DNA of 64,000 nucleotides from Terrimesophilobacter bigeumensis (lineage in GTDB: Bacteria; Actinomycetota; Actinomycetes; Actinomycetales; Microbacteriaceae), in the NCBI RefSeq assembly GCF_039537265.1, contig NZ_BAABAE010000001.1:248001-312000 (forward strand). The letters are read 5' to 3'. Both the position numbers and the translations under genes were made by a program. This document shows positions 39,035-48,423 of this stretch, one piece after another. The notes below the pieces were generated by a model. It made no database searches and was not told the origin of the DNA. It saw nothing but the letters and a program-made list of their open reading frames with translations. Position 1 is the first letter of the stretch. Each line of letters starts with the position of its first letter.

Positions 39035-40219
39035 ATGAGGGTGCTGATTTCGGGAGCGGGCATCGCCGGACCGACGCTCGCCTACTGGCTGCTCAGGTCC
39101 GGGCACGAGGTCACCATCGTCGAACATGCGCCCGAACTCCGCAAAGGCGGCTATCTCGTGGACTTCTGGGGCGCCGGCTTCGACGTGGCCGAGCAGATGG
39201 GCATCGTGCCGGAACTGCGTCGCCGCGGCTACGTCTTCACTGACGCCAGGGCGATCGATCGCACCGGACGCCGGTTGGCATCCGTGAAGCCCGCGAAGAT
39301 CATGAAGTCGGGCGAGCACTACCTCAGCATCGCGCGCTCCGACCTCTCAGCCGTGATCTACGACTCGCTCGAGGGCGGCGCCGAACTGATCCTCGGGGAC
39401 TCGGTGATGGCGCTCGAGGATGAGGGGGCATCGGTTCGCGTCGCCTTCGAGAGCGGCTCGACCCGCGAGTTCGATCTCGTCGTGGGCGCGGACGGTCTTC
39501 ACTCGAGAGTGCGCAGGCTCGCGTTCGGTCCCGACGACCGGTTCGAGAGGTACCTCGGCATCGTCTTCGCCGCATTCGAAGCCACCGGATATCGACCGCG
39601 TGACGAGCTCGTGGCGATGATGTACGCGGACATCGGATTCCAGACCCTTCGCCTGTCGCTCGACGACGACAACACCCTGTTCCTCATCTCCGCGTTGCAC
39701 GATGGCGCGATGCCTGAGGATCGTCGGGCACAGGAAGAACTGCTGCGCACGGCGCTGAGCAACGCAGGCTGGGAGGTGCCCGCCATCCTCGAGCTCATGC
39801 CGAAGGCGAGGGAGTTCTTCTTCGACTCGGTGAGCCAGATCCGGATGCCGTCCTGGTCGACCGGGCGCGTGGCCCTCGTCGGCGACGCCGGTGCCGCTCC
39901 CTCCTTCCTGGCCGGTCAGGGCTCCGCTCTCGCGATGATCGGCGCGTACACGCTGGCCGCGGAGCTCGCGCGGACCGACGACCACGGCGAGGCTTTCGCC
40001 CGCTACGAAGAGCGGCTCCTCCCGTTCATCCGGTCGAAGCAGGATGCGGCGGAAGGCCTCGGGCTGGCGTTCGCGCCGAAGAATCGCTGGCAGCTCTTCG
40101 TGCGGAACACCGCGATGCGGATGATGGGGCTGCCCGGTGCGGGCGACCTCATCATGGGACGCAGCTTCCGCGATGCCATCGAGTTGCCGAGGTTCGTGGA
40201 GAGCCCGTCGGTACGCTGA
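39035..40219 (+). CDS. FAD-dependent monooxygenase (PHBH/TetX-like)
   Basis: The 394-residue flavoprotein is a class A hydroxylase. The N-terminal dinucleotide motif is SGAGIAGPTLAYWL, the DG motif VVGADGLHSRVR lies near 150-160 and the GD motif VGDAGAAPSFLAGQG near 285-300. It likely hydroxylates an aromatic or polycyclic compound, perhaps a drug; the substrate is unknown. GGAGAGGAG precedes the ATG. The adjacent TetR gene and the operator in the promoter indicate induction by a ligand, often the substrate. Confidence 0.9.
   Translation: MRVLISGAGIAGPTLAYWLLRSGHEVTIVEHAPELRKGGYLVDFWGAGFDVAEQMGIVPELRRRGYVFTDARAIDRTGRRLASVKPAKIMKSGEHYLSIARSDLSAVIYDSLEGGAELILGDSVMALEDEGASVRVAFESGSTREFDLVVGADGLHSRVRRLAFGPDDRFERYLGIVFAAFEATGYRPRDELVAMMYADIGFQTLRLSLDDDNTLFLISALHDGAMPEDRRAQEELLRTALSNAGWEVPAILELMPKAREFFFDSVSQIRMPSWSTGRVALVGDAGAAPSFLAGQGSALAMIGAYTLAAELARTDDHGEAFARYEERLLPFIRSKQDAAEGLGLAFAPKNRWQLFVRNTAMRMMGLPGAGDLIMGRSFRDAIELPRFVESPSVR
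40212..40217 (+). promoter_or_regulatory. -10 element of internal tetR promoter
   Basis: TACGCT lies within the end of the monooxygenase gene, 6 bases before the regulator ATG. It would give a leaderless regulator message independent of the operator. Confidence 0.45.
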
Positions 40220-40223
40220 TCGC

Positions 40224-40841
40224 ATGGTGCGCCCCCGTTTCGCGAAACTGCCGTCGGCACAGCAGCAGGCGATTCTGCGGAGTGCACTGGACGAGTTCGC
40301 CGCACATGGATTCCGCGACGCATCGCTCAATCGCGTCATCGAGGCGGCCGGAATCTCGAAGGGCTCGATGTACTACTACTTCGACGGCAAGGAGGATCTC
40401 TACACCTACGTCACGCGCACCGAGTTCGAGGGGCTCTTCGCCAGTGTCGGCCCGCTGCCCGAGCTGGAGCACGGCGGCGCCGACGGCTTCTGGGCGGCCC
40501 TCGAGGACTATTACCTGCGGCTCATGACCGCCCTCGCAGCCTCCCCCCAGCTCGCGGCCCTCCTTCGCGGTTGGGTCGCGGTTTCGAAGAACCCGGCCTT
40601 CCAGCAGGCGATGGGCGAGGTCGAACAGGCCACACTGCCCTGGATCGAGCAGGCGCTCTCGACGGGACAGCGCGTGGGGGCGGTGCGTGCTGACCTGCCG
40701 CCGACCCTCCTGATCGCCGTGATTCTCGGCATGGGCGAGGCGATGGACATGTGGCTCGTCGCGCAGCAACCCGACGCGGATGCCCTGCCCGAGTTGATCG
40801 GCGCCCTGGTCAGCATGATCCGGGGTGCGGTCGGCGCGTAA
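40224..40841 (+). CDS. TetR/AcrR-family transcriptional regulator
   Basis: The 205-residue protein has an N-terminal helix-turn-helix (LNRVIEAAGISKGSMYYYF, about 34-52) and a ligand-binding C-terminal domain of helices. It starts 4 bases after the monooxygenase stop and most probably represses that gene through the 38981-39012 palindrome. The inducer is not known. Confidence 0.93.
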   Translation: MVRPRFAKLPSAQQQAILRSALDEFAAHGFRDASLNRVIEAAGISKGSMYYYFDGKEDLYTYVTRTEFEGLFASVGPLPELEHGGADGFWAALEDYYLRLMTALAASPQLAALLRGWVAVSKNPAFQQAMGEVEQATLPWIEQALSTGQRVGAVRADLPPTLLIAVILGMGEAMDMWLVAQQPDADALPELIGALVSMIRGAVGA

Positions 40842-40878
40842 GCTGGAGTCATTCGTCCGACGGAGGGAATGAGGTCAC

Positions 40879-41514
40879 GTGTCCGCAGGGACAACGCGGG
40901 CACCGTACTGGCCGGTGCCGCTCGCCCGGGCGATCCCCGCTATCGTCGTCGGACTCGTCATCACCTTCTCCGCCGACCACACCGCGCTCTTCGGGCTCGT
41001 CGCCTTCGGTGCGTTCGCGATCATCACTGGGGCCGTCATCGCCTGGGGCTCCTTCCGCCTCGACGACCGGATGCTGCGGGGCGTTTCGCTCACGCAGGCT
41101 GCGGTCTCGGCCCTGGCCGGCATCGTCGCGCTCGTCTTCTGCACGTCCGGGCCGGGCGCGCTCTTCCTCGTGGTCATCGCCTTCGCGGCCGTGACCGGAT
41201 TTCTCGAGCTGTACCTCGGTCTCCGCGGGCGGGGGCGGCATCCGGCCTCGCGTGAGTGGCTGACCCTCGGCGTCATGACGGCGCTCCTCGCGATCGCCGT
41301 ACTCATCGTGCCCGCCGACTACGCGCTGCCGTGGTCGGCCGAGGACAAGGGCGTCGTCGTGAGCGGCCTGCTCACCTCCCAGATCATCGTCGTCGGGATC
41401 ATCGGCGCCTATGCGATCCTCGTCGGCGTCTTCCTCGTGATCGGCGGGCTGTCCGCCCGGTGGGCGGCACAGGAGAAGCCGGCGACGGCCCAACCAGCAA
41501 CGGAGCGTGACTGA
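40879..41514 (+). CDS. Multi-pass membrane protein of unknown function
   Basis: The 211-residue protein has about six transmembrane segments and a short polar C-terminus ending QPATERD. The layout vaguely resembles HdeD/DUF308 proteins, but no motif settles this. GTG 40879 is preceded by GGAGGGAATGAGG. It overlaps the next small membrane gene by one base, so the two probably act together. Confidence 0.7.
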   Translation: MSAGTTRAPYWPVPLARAIPAIVVGLVITFSADHTALFGLVAFGAFAIITGAVIAWGSFRLDDRMLRGVSLTQAAVSALAGIVALVFCTSGPGALFLVVIAFAAVTGFLELYLGLRGRGRHPASREWLTLGVMTALLAIAVLIVPADYALPWSAEDKGVVVSGLLTSQIIVVGIIGAYAILVGVFLVIGGLSARWAAQEKPATAQPATERD

Positions 41515-41756
41515 TGGAAACGCCAAGTCTTCGCGATCGGCTCCGGCCGCTCGAACTGCTCGGCCTCTCGGCCGTGATCGGCCTGTTCACCGGGCTCGTG
41601 CTCCTGCTGACGACACGCGAGGTGTGGCTCGCCGCGATCGGATTCGGCGTCGCCTTCATCCTCTCGGTCGTGACGATCGCATTGCTCGCCCTCTCGGCGA
41701 CCCCGAACGCAGACGAACGGACCGACCTCGACGAGCAGGATCGCGCGGGTCACTGA
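41514..41756 (+). CDS. Small two-helix membrane protein
   Basis: The 80-residue protein has two transmembrane helices (about 14-33 and 38-60) and an acidic tail ending DLDEQDRAGH. Its ATG overlaps the preceding stop (TGATG), implying coupled translation with the six-helix protein. Function is unknown. Confidence 0.72.
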   Translation: METPSLRDRLRPLELLGLSAVIGLFTGLVLLLTTREVWLAAIGFGVAFILSVVTIALLALSATPNADERTDLDEQDRAGH

Positions 41757-41780
41757 ACCGGGCCGCCGGCTGCGTCCCGC

Positions 41781-43163
41781 TCAGTCCGCGTGGTCGACGA
41801 GAGCGCTCGCGAGACCGACATAGTCGGCGGGGGTGAGAGCGAGCAGTCGGGTCTTCGCCTCGGCCCCGACATCCAGGCCTTGGATGAAGGCCGCGAGCTC
41901 TTCCCGCCCGACCCGCTTGCCGCGGGTGAGTTCCTTGAGCAGCGCGTAGGGGTCGGCGATGGTGCTGCGCCCGGCCGTGATCTCGGCACGGATGACCGTC
42001 TGGATCGCCTCGCCGAGCACCTCCCAGTTCGCCTCGAGGTCCTCGGCGAGCCGCTGCAGGTTGACCGCGATCTCGCCGAGCCCGCGCAGGATGTTGTCGA
42101 GCGCGAGCACGGAGTGCCCGAGACCCACCCCGATGTTGCGCTGCGCGCTCGAGTCGGTGAGGTCGCGCTGCAGTCGCGAGGTGACGAGGGTCGAGGCGAG
42201 CGAGTCGAGGATCGCGCTGGAGAGCTCGAGGTTCGCCTCCGCGTTCTCGAACCGGATGGGGTTCACCTTGTGCGGCATGGTCGACGACCCCGTCGCGCCG
42301 GCCTGCGGGATCTGCGTGAAGTAGCCCATCGAGATGTACGACCAGACGTCGGTGCAGAGGTTGTGCAGCACGCGGTTCGCGTGGCTCACCCTCGCGTAGA
42401 GCTCCGCCTGCCAGTCGTGCGACTCGATCTGCGTCGTGAGCGGGTTCCACACGAGGCCGAGCGACTCGACGAATGACCTGGAGAGCGCCGGCCAGTCCTG
42501 CCCGGGGTCGGCGGCGAGGTGCGCCGCGAACGTTCCCGTCGCCCCGCTGAACTTGCCGAGCGGTTCGGTGGCCTCGACCTGCCCGGCGATCCGGTCCAGG
42601 CGTCGCACGAAGACCGCGAACTCCTTGCCGACGGTCGTCGGGGTGGCCGGCTGGCCGTGCGTGTGGGCGAGCATGGCATCCGCCCGGTGGGCCCGCGCGC
42701 GCTCGCGCAGCGCCCCGATGACGGCGCGCAGTTTCGGCAGCCAGACCTCACCGATAGCGGCGTCGATCGTGAGCGCGTAGGCGAGATTGTTGATGTCCTC
42801 GCTCGTCGCCGCGAAGTGCACGAGTTCAGAGACCCCGGCGATGCCGAGAGCCTCGAGCCGAGCGCGCAGGAAGTATTCGACGGCCTTGACGTCGTGCCGG
42901 GTCGTGGCCTCGAGCTCGGCGAGCTCCCGGATGTCGTCCTCGCCGAAACCGGAGACGATGCCCCGCAGCGCCTCCTTCTGGCCATTGCCGAGCGGCGTCG
43001 AGCCGAACATCCGGTGATCGGTGAGGAAGATCAGCCACTCGACCTCCACCCGCACGCGCGCCCGGTTGAGCCCGGCCTCGGAGAGGTGCTCGCCTAGTGG
43101 GGCGACGGCCTCGCGGTAGCGCCCGTCGAGGGGGCTGAGCGGCTGGATGGGCAACTGGCTCAT
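41781..43163 (-). CDS. purB: Adenylosuccinate lyase
   Basis: PurB acts twice in purine synthesis, releasing fumarate from SAICAR and adenylosuccinate. The 460-residue protein has LSPLDGRY at the start, TSEDINNLA, HTHGQPATPTT (catalytic His) and the fumarase/lyase signature GSSTMPHKVNPI. GGAGAG precedes the ATG. It overlaps the upstream phosphatase gene by 4 bases. Confidence 0.97.
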   Translation of the reverse strand: MSQLPIQPLSPLDGRYREAVAPLGEHLSEAGLNRARVRVEVEWLIFLTDHRMFGSTPLGNGQKEALRGIVSGFGEDDIRELAELEATTRHDVKAVEYFLRARLEALGIAGVSELVHFAATSEDINNLAYALTIDAAIGEVWLPKLRAVIGALRERARAHRADAMLAHTHGQPATPTTVGKEFAVFVRRLDRIAGQVEATEPLGKFSGATGTFAAHLAADPGQDWPALSRSFVESLGLVWNPLTTQIESHDWQAELYARVSHANRVLHNLCTDVWSYISMGYFTQIPQAGATGSSTMPHKVNPIRFENAEANLELSSAILDSLASTLVTSRLQRDLTDSSAQRNIGVGLGHSVLALDNILRGLGEIAVNLQRLAEDLEANWEVLGEAIQTVIRAEITAGRSTIADPYALLKELTRGKRVGREELAAFIQGLDVGAEAKTRLLALTPADYVGLASALVDHAD

Positions 43164-43684
43164 GAGACTCTCCGTCTGATTCCCGGCTCGACCTGGTGGA
43201 AGAGGGCGCTGCAGGCGTGCTCGATCATGCCGAGCACGGTGTCGAACATGGCCGCATCCGAATAATACGGGTCGGGCACCTCGAGCTGTGGGGCCTGGTC
43301 GTGGTCGAACCCGAGCAGCAACTGCACCTTGCCGCGATCCTGCTCGGTGGTCGCCCACGACTTGAGGATGCGCTCCTGGCTGCGGTCGAAGACGACGACG
43401 AGGTCGAGGTGGTCGAACCACCCCGGGTCGAACTGCTTGGCGCGGTGCCCTGCGCCGTTGTAGCCGTGCGAGGCGAGAGCGGCGATCGTGCGTTCGTCGG
43501 AGTTCTCGCCGACGTGCCAGTCGCCGGTGCCGGCCGAGATGACGGTGACGGAGCCGGCGAAACCGGCACGGCGCACGAGTTCGCGGAACACGACTTCGGC
43601 CATCGGGGAACGGCAGATGTTGCCGGTGCACACGAAGCAGATCCTGAACAACGCCGACTCGTCGAGGGTGCGGTCGAAGCTCAT
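43160..43684 (-). CDS. Low-molecular-weight protein tyrosine phosphatase
   Basis: The 174-residue protein has the P-loop CTGNICRS (Cys19, Arg25) and the downstream acid segment DPYYSD. It dephosphorylates phosphotyrosine, and in bacteria often acts on exopolysaccharide kinases. It overlaps purB by 4 bases, so the two are co-translated. A GAGAAT hexamer lies 6 bases before the ATG, a weak leaderless promoter candidate. Confidence 0.93.
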   Translation of the reverse strand: MSFDRTLDESALFRICFVCTGNICRSPMAEVVFRELVRRAGFAGSVTVISAGTGDWHVGENSDERTIAALASHGYNGAGHRAKQFDPGWFDHLDLVVVFDRSQERILKSWATTEQDRGKVQLLLGFDHDQAPQLEVPDPYYSDAAMFDTVLGMIEHACSALFHQVEPGIRRRVS

Positions 43685-43878
43685 GCCTCCATTCTCCCGC
43701 AGTTTCGGCGCTCGCCCCAGCCCCAGTCCCCGCTCGGGCGCTCCACTCCTCCAGAGCCCGTTATGAGGCTCGTTCTCCACCGATCCGTCCCGTGAAACGC
43801 AGGCCCGATGCGGTGCAGGGCCAGCATGGGGGTCGAATGCGAGCCTGGCTACAAGCCGCGAGACGAGGAGGATGTGCG

Positions 43879-44151
43879 GTGTTGATCGCCGAACCGTCGA
43901 CGGCGGAGTGCCTTCGCCTGCTCCTCGACGAACAGGCCTGGCGGCTCCGCAGCCTCGCCGCGATCGTCGCCGACGCGGCACGGCACCGGATGCCGGAGCT
44001 CCCTCCTGCCGACTGGGATGGTCCCGCCCGTGCCGCTTACGACGAACTAGTGGAGCGCGTTCGCATCGGGATCGAGGAGGCGCGGTCGTGCCTGGCCGAG
44101 GCGTCGGCGCACAGCACCCGGGCGTCGGCGACCCTGGAGAGCCGTGGCTGA
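43879..44151 (+). CDS. Small WXG100-like helical protein
   Basis: The 90-residue protein is mostly helical with a DWDGPARAAYDEL turn near the middle, resembling the W-x-G helical hairpin of ESX-type small proteins. No signal peptide is present. GTG 43879 is chosen because GAGGAGG lies 7 bases upstream; the frame opens further upstream without homology. It overlaps the next gene by 8 bases, so the two are coupled and may form a complex. Family assignment is tentative. Confidence 0.65.
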   Translation: MLIAEPSTAECLRLLLDEQAWRLRSLAAIVADAARHRMPELPPADWDGPARAAYDELVERVRIGIEEARSCLAEASAHSTRASATLESRG

Positions 44152-45574
44152 CGAGCTCGTGGTGAGCGGGCCGAACGCGGTCTCGGTCACGACCTCGGCC
44201 CTTCTGGAGCAGTCGGCGAGGTTCTGGCTCCTCTCCGCCGAGCTCGATGACTACCGCGGGCGGCTAGCCTCTCTCAACCGGGTCATCGGCGACGGGATAC
44301 TCGGAGCGGTCGACGCCCCGCGCAGCGCCGTGCTCGCCGAGGCGGCGATCGACACGGCGCTCGGAGCGCTGTTACGGGCGCGCGACGACTGCCGCCGGCT
44401 CGGATTCGGCCTCCGCAACGCGGCCGGCGGCTACGAGTTCGCGGATCGATTCGCCGCCCGGATGGGCCAGGAGCTCGCGGCGGGACTCGGATATCTGGCC
44501 GGCGTCGCGGTGCCCCACCTTCTCGCGATGGCGATGCCCGGGCTCCTCGTGATGGGCGGAATCGGCGCGGCGGTGTTCGCGAGCCTCTCACCGGAAGGCC
44601 GATCGCGTCTCGGCTCAACCCTGGGGGGCTGGCTCCGCAACAACAATGCCGCACTCAACGACCCCGGATTCGTGGAGGCGGTGCGGTACTCGGTCATGGC
44701 CGCCGATGACGCCGGCGCCGGGCTCGGCCGCGTGGCCCCCATCGTCGGCCGGGTTGTCGGCGACGAGGGACTCGGTCTCGTCGGAGTCGACACCTCGGCT
44801 GCTGTCGTGGCGGGAGCGGCGGGTGCGCTCGGTCTCGCCAGGGAGAGCCCGGTGACCGTGGCTCCGAGGTCGAGCGTGACCGGCGTGCCGGAGGCCGGCG
44901 GCGTTCGCGACCGGGCGGAGCGGATTCCGGATGAGCCGGACCAGATCCGCATCGACCGCATCTCAGCGCGGGGCGGGCCCGACCGCTTCGAGGTGTACAT
45001 CGCGGGTACCGCTGAGCTCTCCGTCTCCGGCGACGACGAGCCGTGGGACATGACGAGCAACCTCGTGGCCATGGGCGGCGGCAGCGCAGGTTCGTACCGG
45101 GCCGTCGAGGAGGCGATGAGGCTCGCCGGGATCGACTCCGCCTCGCCGGTGACCCTGACCGGGTATTCGCAGGGTGGGCTCATCGCGGCGCAGCTCGCGG
45201 CATCCGGCGACTACGCGGTGAACGGACTGGTCACACTCGGCGCACCGGCGGGACAGGTCGCGGTCCCGCACGACATCCCGTACCTCGCCCTCGAGCACAG
45301 CAACGACCTCGTGCCGGCACTCGGCGGCACCTTCGCCTCCTCGGAACCGGTCGTCGTGCGTCGGCAGCTCTTCGACGGGCCGCCACCGCCGGGTGACTTC
45401 GTGCTGCCCGCGCACCGCCTGTCGAACTATCTCGAGACCGCCACACTCATCGACCGGTCGAGCGATCCCAGGATCGAGGCGACGCTGCGCCGGCTCCAGC
45501 ACCCCGCGCACGGAACGGTCACCTCGACGGTGTATCTGGCGCATCGTGTCACCGCCCCCGACATCGCTCCCTGA
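44144..45574 (+). CDS. Two-part protein: N-terminal helical region plus C-terminal serine hydrolase
   Basis: The 476-residue protein starts with a helical, WXG100/LXG-like region (about 1-105), then a glycine-rich hydrophobic stretch (about 113-148) that could span a membrane. The C-terminal alpha/beta-hydrolase has nucleophile Ser342 in GYSQGG and likely Asp388 and His424. There is no signal peptide. This arrangement recalls secreted lipase or toxin effectors that travel with a small helical partner. No secretion ATPase is in the window. It is coupled to the 90-aa gene. Confidence 0.75.
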   Translation: MADELVVSGPNAVSVTTSALLEQSARFWLLSAELDDYRGRLASLNRVIGDGILGAVDAPRSAVLAEAAIDTALGALLRARDDCRRLGFGLRNAAGGYEFADRFAARMGQELAAGLGYLAGVAVPHLLAMAMPGLLVMGGIGAAVFASLSPEGRSRLGSTLGGWLRNNNAALNDPGFVEAVRYSVMAADDAGAGLGRVAPIVGRVVGDEGLGLVGVDTSAAVVAGAAGALGLARESPVTVAPRSSVTGVPEAGGVRDRAERIPDEPDQIRIDRISARGGPDRFEVYIAGTAELSVSGDDEPWDMTSNLVAMGGGSAGSYRAVEEAMRLAGIDSASPVTLTGYSQGGLIAAQLAASGDYAVNGLVTLGAPAGQVAVPHDIPYLALEHSNDLVPALGGTFASSEPVVVRRQLFDGPPPPGDFVLPAHRLSNYLETATLIDRSSDPRIEATLRRLQHPAHGTVTSTVYLAHRVTAPDIAP

Positions 45575-45652
45575 TGAGGGCCTTCGGCGTTCCTCAAAGA
45601 TGGGTGGTTCAGGGGCGGGCTGTTCGGGGACGGCGGCTGAGGGGCGGTGGCG

Positions 45653-46051
45653 TTAGCGAGTCTTGACGAAGGGCCTCAGGACGATCCCGATGAGCCAGCT
45701 GAGCAGCGCGAGCACGAGGGCGCCCAGCACCCCTGCCCACAGGAAGCTGTCGACGTGGAGGCCGAAGCCGAGAAGCCCGGAGATCCAGCTCACGAGCAGC
45801 AGGAGCAGCGCGTTCACGACGAGGGCGATGAGCCCGAGCGTCAGGATGTAGATCGGGAAGGCGACGATCCGGATGAAGTTGCCGATGACCCCGTTGACGA
45901 CGCCGAAGATGAGGGCGACGAGCAGGTAGGTCAACACCACCGCGAGCGTGTCGCCCGGGGGGAACGCGGTGACGGTGACCCCGGGGACGATGAGGGTTGT
46001 CAGCCAGAGGGCGATGGCGTTGATGACGAGGCGGACGAGCAAACGTGACAT
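45653..46051 (-). CDS. Phage-holin-4-like (PF04020 type) membrane protein
   Basis: The 132-residue protein is almost entirely hydrophobic, with four helices and the pattern NAIALWLTTLIVPGV at the start and NFIRIVAFPIYILTLGL in the middle. This matches the widespread chromosomal family called phage holin 4 superfamily, whose role is not established. It is not evidence of a prophage. It converges with the hydrolase gene and is divergent from hisC. Confidence 0.85.
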   Translation of the reverse strand: MSRLLVRLVINAIALWLTTLIVPGVTVTAFPPGDTLAVVLTYLLVALIFGVVNGVIGNFIRIVAFPIYILTLGLIALVVNALLLLLVSWISGLLGFGLHVDSFLWAGVLGALVLALLSWLIGIVLRPFVKTR

Positions 46052-46057
46052 TCCACA

Positions 46058-46063
46058 ACTATG
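46058..46063 (-). promoter_or_regulatory. Possible -10 element of holin-like gene
   Basis: CATAGT on the minus strand, 6 bases before the ATG. The first base is off consensus. Confidence 0.35.
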
Positions 46064-46103
46064 CACTGCACCTTCTGTGCCGCGCAACGAAGGGACTCGG
46101 CAA

Positions 46104-46109
46104 TAGGCT
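46104..46109 (+). promoter_or_regulatory. -10 element of leaderless hisC promoter
   Basis: TAGGCT ends 7 bases before the GTG start. The GGAG between them is too close to act as a ribosome binding site. Confidence 0.55.
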
Positions 46110-46116
46110 GGAGACC

Positions 46117-47223
46117 GTGACAGATTCGCCCGGAACCCCCGCCGTCCGCCTCCGCCCGGAGATCCTCGCCACCGCACCGTATCGGCAGGGCAAGCCGGCG
46201 CCGGCCGAGGCCTACAAGCTGTCGTCGAACGAGAACCCGTTCCCGCCGATCCCCGCCGTCGTCGAGGCGATTGCCGCCATGTCGGTCAACCGTTATCCGG
46301 ATGCTGCAGCCACGCTGCTCAGCGAACGCCTCGCCGAGCGCTTCGGCGTCTCCCGTGGTGAAGTCCACGTCGGTTCGGGGTCGGTGTCGATCCTCGCCCA
46401 GTTCATCCAGGCCGCTGCCGGCCCGGGCGACGAGGTGCTCTACTCGTGGCGCTCGTTCGAGGCCTACCCGGGGCTCGTCACCGTCGCCGGCGCCACGAGC
46501 ATCCGCATCCCGAACCTCCCCGACCACCGCCACGACCTTGCCGCGATGGCGGCTGCCGTGACCGATCGCACCAGGGTCGCTATCGTCTGCACCCCGAACA
46601 ACCCGACCGGTTCGATCGTGACGGCGGAGGAGTTCGCCGCGTTCATGGCGGCCGTGCCGGGCGACCTGCTCGTTCTGCTCGACGAGGCCTACGTCGAGTT
46701 CGTGACCGACCCCGCCGCCGTCAACGGCCGTGATGTGCTGGGCCGGTACCCGAACCTCGTCGTGCTGCGCACCTTCTCGAAGGCCTACGGGCTGGCCGGG
46801 CTGCGCGTCGGCTACGCGATCGGGCCGGAGCGCATCCTCGACGCCGCCCGAGCGACCGCGATTCCGCTCTCGGTGACCGAACCGGCCCAGCGTGCTGCGC
46901 TCGCCGCGCTCGATCACGAGGAGGAACTCCTGGAGCGCGTGGCTGTGCTCGCGGCCCGGCGCGACGACGTCTTCGAGGCGGTCCGCGCGCAGGGCTGGCC
47001 GGTACCCAGGTCGCAGGCGAACTTCCTCTGGTTCGCAACCGGCGCCGACACCGAGGCGGCGAACGACATCTTCCTCGCGCACGGCATCGTCGGGCGCGTG
47101 CTGCTGCCGGAGGGCATCCGGATCTCCATCGGAGAAGCCGAATCTGTGGAGAAACTCCTAGCCGCCAGCGCGGAGGTTGTGGAGAAGCTACCAGGTGTGC
47201 TCACCGGGCCGACGTTAGATTAG
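46117..47223 (+). CDS. hisC: Histidinol-phosphate/aromatic aminotransferase
   Basis: This PLP enzyme converts imidazole acetol phosphate to histidinol phosphate, or transaminates aromatic amino acids. The 368-residue protein has LSSNENPFPP, CTPNNPTG (about 158-165), Asp189 and Tyr192 (LLDEAYVEF) and the PLP Lys222 in RTFSKAYGLAGLRVG. It is not in a his operon, so it may be the second (HisC2/Pat-type) copy. GTG 46117 fits the leaderless promoter. Confidence 0.9.
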   Translation: MTDSPGTPAVRLRPEILATAPYRQGKPAPAEAYKLSSNENPFPPIPAVVEAIAAMSVNRYPDAAATLLSERLAERFGVSRGEVHVGSGSVSILAQFIQAAAGPGDEVLYSWRSFEAYPGLVTVAGATSIRIPNLPDHRHDLAAMAAAVTDRTRVAIVCTPNNPTGSIVTAEEFAAFMAAVPGDLLVLLDEAYVEFVTDPAAVNGRDVLGRYPNLVVLRTFSKAYGLAGLRVGYAIGPERILDAARATAIPLSVTEPAQRAALAALDHEEELLERVAVLAARRDDVFEAVRAQGWPVPRSQANFLWFATGADTEAANDIFLAHGIVGRVLLPEGIRISIGEAESVEKLLAASAEVVEKLPGVLTGPTLD

Positions 47224-47304
47224 AACCTTGGCACCCGCCCCGACCGGGCGGTGCCGCATCCGCCGGGCGCGAGTGTCGCCCGATCGACCAGAGCGAGGTT
47301 GCAC

Positions 47305-48423
47305 GTGGCAGAACCCGCATCGGCTCTCCAGTTGCTCACGCCCGAGGGGGCGCTCAACACGGAGGATGCCTCTGCCGCGGAATACCTGCCTCTCGTCGAG
47401 GAGCTCGGCGACGACCTGCTGAAGGCCTTCTACCGGGACATGGTCATCATCCGCAGGTTCGACGTCGAGGCGGCCAACCTGCAGCGCCAGGGCGAGATGG
47501 GCCTCTGGGTGCCGAGCATGGGCCAGGAGGCCGCGCAGGTTGGCTCCGGCCATGCGGCCAGGCCGCAGGACCACATCTTCCCGGCCTACCGCGAGCACTC
47601 GATCGGGATGATCCGGGGGCTCGACGTGCTCGACATCATCCGGATGCTGCGCGGCGTCACGCACGGCGGCTGGAACCCGGTCGAGACCGGCAACTTCCAT
47701 CTCTACACCCTCGTGATCGGGTCGCAGACGCTCCACGCGACCGGCTACGCGCAGGGCATCGTCCTCGACGGGCTGAGCGGCACGGGCGATCCCGATGTCG
47801 ACCAGGCCGTCATCGTGTACTTCGGCGACGGCGCGACCTCGCAGGGCGACGTGAGCGAGGCGCTGACCTTCGCGGCGAGCTGGCAGACGCCGCAGGTGTT
47901 CTTCCTGGAGAACAACCACTGGGCCATCTCCGTGCCGGTGACCACGCAGTCGCGTACCCCGCTCTATCTCCGCGGCGGGGGCTTCGGCGTTCCGAGCATC
48001 CAGGTCGACGGCAACGACGTGCTCGCGAGCTACCTCGTCAGCCGGCGGATGCTCGACGAAGCCCGATCCGGGAAGGGGCCGCAGCTCATCGAGGCGCTCA
48101 CCTACCGTATCGGCGCGCACACCTCCTCGGACGACCCGACCAAGTACCGCGCCGCCGAGGAGTTGGAGGACTGGGGGGCGCGGGACCCGATCACCCGGTA
48201 TGAGACCTGGCTGCGGAGCCGCGGAGAGGGCGAGGCCTTCTTCTCGGATGTCGCCGCCGAAGCGGAGGACTTCGCCGCCGACATCCGTCGCAGGACCCTC
48301 GCACTCGCGCCGCCGCCGGCGGAGTCGATGTTCGCGCACGTCTATGCGGAGCAGCATCCGGAGATGGATGCCCAGCGGGCCTGGCTTGCCGATTACGAGG
48401 CGTCGCTGGAGGCCGGGGCATGA
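47305..48423 (+). CDS. pdhA: 2-oxoacid dehydrogenase E1 component, alpha subunit
   Basis: This is the thiamine-diphosphate subunit of a pyruvate or branched-chain 2-oxoacid dehydrogenase. The 372-residue protein has the TPP motif GDGATSQGDVSEAL ending in NNHWAIS, and the YREHS segment near residue 92. The GTG start lies after a GCGAGG element. It overlaps the E1 beta gene by 4 bases. Substrate (pyruvate or branched chain) cannot be settled from sequence alone. Confidence 0.9.
   Translation: MAEPASALQLLTPEGALNTEDASAAEYLPLVEELGDDLLKAFYRDMVIIRRFDVEAANLQRQGEMGLWVPSMGQEAAQVGSGHAARPQDHIFPAYREHSIGMIRGLDVLDIIRMLRGVTHGGWNPVETGNFHLYTLVIGSQTLHATGYAQGIVLDGLSGTGDPDVDQAVIVYFGDGATSQGDVSEALTFAASWQTPQVFFLENNHWAISVPVTTQSRTPLYLRGGGFGVPSIQVDGNDVLASYLVSRRMLDEARSGKGPQLIEALTYRIGAHTSSDDPTKYRAAEELEDWGARDPITRYETWLRSRGEGEAFFSDVAAEAEDFAADIRRRTLALAPPPAESMFAHVYAEQHPEMDAQRAWLADYEASLEAGA

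Noticed and set aside
45653..46051. Holin-like gene as sign of a prophage
   Set aside because: The PF04020-type family is widespread in chromosomes and no other phage gene is nearby.
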